Shown piece by piece: positions 6,429 to 9,323 of a stretch of DNA of 9,323 nt. Source of the stretch: an uncultured Oscillospiraceae bacterium (GTDB lineage: Bacteria > Bacillota > Clostridia > Oscillospirales > Oscillospiraceae); assembly GCA_934511545.1 (NCBI GenBank), contig CAKSWM010000043.1, forward strand, positions 1-9,323. Direction: 5' to 3'. The position numbers and the translations under genes were made by a program. Positions within the stretch are counted from its first letter, which is position 1. Every line of letters begins with the position of its first letter. Below the pieces are notes generated by a model. It made no database searches, had not been told where the DNA came from, and saw nothing but the letters and a program-made list of their open reading frames with translations.

Positions 6429-8810
6429 ATGAAAGAAGTTTCCGCATCGGAGATATTTGAAAAGCTGGAGGATAAGCTCCGCGCACATTTCGGCGTAATG
6501 GGAAGGGCGGCGACGGACACGCAGGTGTTCTGCGCCTGTGCGGAGCTGGTGCGCGAGAGCATGTCCCGAGAGCTGGCCGCGAAGAGCTCACAGGAGGGGC
6601 GGCAGGTGCACTATCTGTCGATGGAGTTCCTGCTTGGACGCTCGCTCGAAAAAAACGCATATAACCTCGGCGTGCTTGAGCCTCTGTGCCGGGCGCTGGA
6701 GGATATGGGGCGTGAGCCGGCGGAGATATTCGAGCGCGAACCGGACGCCGGGCTGGGAAACGGAGGACTGGGCAGGCTTGCCGCCTGCTACATGGACTCC
6801 TGCGCGACTCTCGGTCTGCCCGTTACGGGGTATTCGATCTGCTATGAAAACGGCATGTTCCGCCAGAGCATCGAGCGTGGCCAGCAGCGCGAGCTTGCCG
6901 ACGACTGGCTTGCCGTTGGGGAAAGCTGGCTCGTTTCACAGCATGACGACGCGGTAGAGGTCCGCTTCGGCGGGCGCGTGGAGCAGAGCTGGGACCACGG
7001 CGGAAGGTACCGCGCGGAGCTGAAGGAGTATCAGAGCGTCATCGCACTCCCGCGCGACATGCTCATCTCCGGCTATAAGGGGGGCAGGGTATGCCGCCTG
7101 AGATTATGGGATGCGCGATCGCCGAGCCAGCTGGATATGAGCCTGTTCACAAGCGGGAAATACGCCGAGTCCATGGAGTCCCGCACCCTTGCCGAGGTGA
7201 TAACCAAGGTGCTCTATCCCGCGGACGATCATGACGAGGGAAGAACGCTCCGGCTCAAGCAGCAGTATTTTTTTGTTTCCGCGACGGCGCAGTCGATAGT
7301 CAGGGAGCACAAGAGGCGGTTCGGCTCCGTGCACGGGTTTGAAAAGATGAACGTCATACAGATAAACGATACGCACCCGACGCTTATCATACCGGAGCTC
7401 ATGCGCATATTCCTCGACGACGAGGGTATGGACTGGGACGAGGCCTGGAAGATTGTGACGGAAAGCACGGCGTATACAAACCATACCATCATGCAGGAGG
7501 CGCTGGAGGTCTGGCCGCAGGAGCTCGTCAGCCGGATGCTGCCCAGGATCTGGGAACTGATCGTCGAGATCGACAGGCGCTGGGGCGAATGGCTCCGGCG
7601 GGAGATGGGCGGAGCGGAGGAAAAGGTGCTTCCCAACCTTATAATAAACGGAGACGTTGTGCATATGGCGAACATCTGCCAGGCCGCCTGCTTCAGGATA
7701 AATGGGGTCTCCGCACTTCACGGCAGTATTTTGAGAACGAAATTGTTCAGGGAGGTTTACGAAAAGCGTCCGGAGTGCTATACTTTCGTTACGAACGGGA
7801 TCGATCACCGGCGCTGGCTGAGCCAGTGCAATCCGGGCCTTGCCGGGCTGATATCCTCGCTCATCGGCGAAGGCTGGCTGAGGAACGCCGGCGAACTTGA
7901 GCGTCTGCGCGGATTTGAGACGGACAGCGCGGTGCTCCGCGAGCTTGGGCGGATCAAGGATGAAAACAAGCGGCGCTTTGCCGGCTGGCTACTTCGCTCG
8001 GGCGGAGCGGCCATTGATCCCGGCGCGGTGCTTGACGTTCAGGTCAAGCGTCTGCACGAGTATAAAAGACAGCTCATGTGCGCCATGCTGATAACGCATC
8101 TGCAAAACCGCATCCACGACGATCCCGGCGCGGAGTTCATGCCGCGCACGTTTATCTTCGGTGCAAAAGCAGCCCCCGGCTACCATGCTGCAAAGCGGAT
8201 AATAAGGCTCATAAATTCTCTGGCGCGCGATATTGCGGAGGATAGGCTCTGCCGGGGGAAAATGCAGGTCGTGTTTCTGGAAAACTACCGCGTGACGGCG
8301 GCGGAAAAGCTGATGCCGGCCGCACAGGTCTCCGAACAGATATCCTGCGCGGGACTGGAGGCCTCCGGCACGGGGAACATGAAGCTTATGATGAACGGCG
8401 CCATAACGATCGGCACGCTCGACGGAGCGAATGTCGAGATGTATTCGATTCTCGGCGACGAGAATATGGTCCTGTTCGGACTGCGCGCGGAGGAGGTCGA
8501 GCGCCGCCGCCGCGAGGGGATACGGCCCTGCGCGTCGGAGAGCGCGATGCGCGTGCTCGACAGATTCAGCCGCGGCTTTTCGGACGGGGAAAGCTATTCG
8601 GATCTTGCTTCGTCGCTGCTCTGCGGCGGGGACAGATATATGCTGCTTGCGGATTTTGACAGCTATGCGCAGGCGCATGAAAGGCTATATTCCTTGCTGA
8701 ATGACGAAAGAGAGGCTCTGCGCGTTTCGCTGGTGAATATTGCCGGGAGCGGCGCGTTTGCCGCCGACCGCGCGGTTTCGCAGTATGCCCGTGAGATTTG
8801 GAAGGTGTGA
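6429..8810 (+). CDS. glgP: Glycogen/alpha-glucan phosphorylase (GT35 family)
   Basis: 793 residues, full length for bacterial phosphorylases. With pyridoxal phosphate as cofactor it releases glucose-1-phosphate from the non-reducing ends of alpha-1,4-glucan. Landmarks in order: HYLSMEFLLGRSL (61-73), EPDAGLGNGGLGRLAACYMD (104-123), LRLKQQYFFVSA (274-285), INDTHPTLIIPELMRIF (312-328), TAYTNHTIMQEALEVWP (347-363), ALHG (429-432, His431 at the position of rabbit His377), TNGIDHRRW (455-463), VQVKRLHEYKRQLM (537-550), IFGAKAAPGYHAAKRII (576-592) and EASGTGNMK (644-652). Lys652, encoded at 8382-8384, carries the cofactor. The usual YDTPVPGY segment is altered to RDMLISGY (209-216), but the catalytic core looks intact. 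There is no N-terminal extension of the kind phosphorylated in animal enzymes. A GAGGT ribosome binding site ends 4 bases before the ATG, a slightly short spacing. Its place after glgCD puts glycogen synthesis and breakdown on one transcript. Confidence 0.96.
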   Translation: MKEVSASEIFEKLEDKLRAHFGVMGRAATDTQVFCACAELVRESMSRELAAKSSQEGRQVHYLSMEFLLGRSLEKNAYNLGVLEPLCRALEDMGREPAEIFEREPDAGLGNGGLGRLAACYMDSCATLGLPVTGYSICYENGMFRQSIERGQQRELADDWLAVGESWLVSQHDDAVEVRFGGRVEQSWDHGGRYRAELKEYQSVIALPRDMLISGYKGGRVCRLRLWDARSPSQLDMSLFTSGKYAESMESRTLAEVITKVLYPADDHDEGRTLRLKQQYFFVSATAQSIVREHKRRFGSVHGFEKMNVIQINDTHPTLIIPELMRIFLDDEGMDWDEAWKIVTESTAYTNHTIMQEALEVWPQELVSRMLPRIWELIVEIDRRWGEWLRREMGGAEEKVLPNLIINGDVVHMANICQAACFRINGVSALHGSILRTKLFREVYEKRPECYTFVTNGIDHRRWLSQCNPGLAGLISSLIGEGWLRNAGELERLRGFETDSAVLRELGRIKDENKRRFAGWLLRSGGAAIDPGAVLDVQVKRLHEYKRQLMCAMLITHLQNRIHDDPGAEFMPRTFIFGAKAAPGYHAAKRIIRLINSLARDIAEDRLCRGKMQVVFLENYRVTAAEKLMPAAQVSEQISCAGLEASGTGNMKLMMNGAITIGTLDGANVEMYSILGDENMVLFGLRAEEVERRRREGIRPCASESAMRVLDRFSRGFSDGESYSDLASSLLCGGDRYMLLADFDSYAQAHERLYSLLNDEREALRVSLVNIAGSGAFAADRAVSQYAREIWKV

Positions 8811-8820
8811 GACAGCCAGG

Positions 8821-9323
8821 ATGAAAAAGAAAATAACGGCGGCGGCTCTGGTCGCGGTCCTGCTGCTCGCGCTGATGCCGCTCGTCTCCACGAGCGCGGG
8901 AGCCGCCGGACTCAACTTCATATCGGTCAATGACACGCTCATAGACTATGCCTATGCCTATTACTCCGGCAGCAACGTTTACGTCCCTGCCTCGCTTTTT
9001 TCATACTTCGGCGTGAGCTACAGCTATTTTCAGGAAGCGAAAACGGCTTCGCTCGTGACGAACTCGACCCAGATATATTTTGAGCTGGAGAGCGGAAACA
9101 CCTATGATGCGGCGGAAAACTATTATTCCGCGCAGGCGTATTATCTCTACGGCACGGTATATGTCCCGGTGGCCTTTGTGTGCAGAACATTCGGGCTGAG
9201 CTGGTCGACCGTTACCGGAAGCAGCTACGGCAGCATCGTGAGGATAAAGAACAGCGCCGTCGTGCTCTCCGACGAACAGTTCCTGTCAGCCGCGTCGGAC
9301 TCGATGAGAGCAATGTACAATGC
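8821..9323 (+). CDS. Secreted protein resembling the copper-amine-oxidase-N ('stalk') domain, C-terminus missing
   Basis: 167 codons are visible and the frame is open at the right edge. Residues 1-29 are a classical signal peptide: MKKK, a hydrophobic core ALVAVLLLALMPLV, and a likely cut after AGA or AGAA, so the protein is exported. The mature part is rich in Tyr and Ser. It contains two similar halves: VYVPASLFSYFGVSYSYF (53-70) and VYVPVAFVCRTFGLSWSTV (113-131). The pattern VYVP-x(6)-F-G-[VL]-S recalls the paired yVPlR...lG..v.w motifs of the copper amine oxidase N-terminal domain, a cell-surface module in Clostridia, although the Arg of VPLR is absent in both. That module usually precedes a separate functional domain, which would lie beyond the edge, so the function cannot be assigned. 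The ATG is 10 bases after the glgP stop. GGAAGG (8800-8805) is about 15 bases upstream, rather far for a ribosome binding site. Export and open frame are firm; the domain call is tentative. Confidence 0.75.
   Translation, partial: MKKKITAAALVAVLLLALMPLVSTSAGAAGLNFISVNDTLIDYAYAYYSGSNVYVPASLFSYFGVSYSYFQEAKTASLVTNSTQIYFELESGNTYDAAENYYSAQAYYLYGTVYVPVAFVCRTFGLSWSTVTGSSYGSIVRIKNSAVVLSDEQFLSAASDSMRAMYN

Noticed and set aside
7104..8678. Two long minus-strand open frames (7104-7808 and 7989-8678) inside glgP
   Set aside because: Both are antisense to conserved phosphorylase motifs and have no family resemblance.
1..9323. CRISPR arrays, insertion sequences, tRNA/rRNA genes, defence systems
   Set aside because: I looked for regularly spaced repeats, transposase motifs, cloverleaf structures and unusual gene content on both strands and saw none.

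Overview
The window looks like chromosomal DNA of a GC-rich Clostridia-type Bacillota, probably an Oscillospirales/Oscillospiraceae-like gut anaerobe. The evidence is the two-subunit ADP-glucose pyrophosphorylase (GlgC plus GlgD), strong AGGAG-type ribosome binding sites, TATAAT promoters in AT-rich islands, and an exported protein resembling the copper-amine-oxidase-N ('stalk') domain. The order-level placement is inference. I see no mobile element, CRISPR array, tRNA or rRNA, and codon use looks uniform throughout.

Left arm, minus strand (1-2131): a strong promoter drives prfB (peptide chain release factor 2). It is followed 36 bases later by a secreted CapA-family metallophosphatase-like protein whose C-terminus runs off the left edge. 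prfB is one continuous frame and lacks the programmed +1 frameshift found in many bacteria.

Centre, plus strand (2248-3935): a divergent extended -10 promoter drives prs (PRPP synthetase) and pth (peptidyl-tRNA hydrolase). These are 3 bases apart and end at a clear rho-independent terminator.

Right arm, plus strand (4095-9323): glgC, glgD and glgP form a tight glycogen operon, with a 4-base overlap and then a 19-base gap. GlgC makes ADP-glucose, GlgD is a catalytically degenerate partner subunit, and GlgP releases glucose-1-phosphate from stored glycogen. Ten bases after glgP a secreted protein with a signal peptide begins and runs off the right edge. Glycogen synthase (glgA) and branching enzyme (glgB) are not in the window.

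Overall this is housekeeping and storage metabolism. I found no convincing undescribed system. The points most worth a second look are the frameshift-less prfB together with all-UGA stops in its neighbours, the cysteine-rich degenerate GlgD, and the divergent exported protein attached to the glycogen operon.
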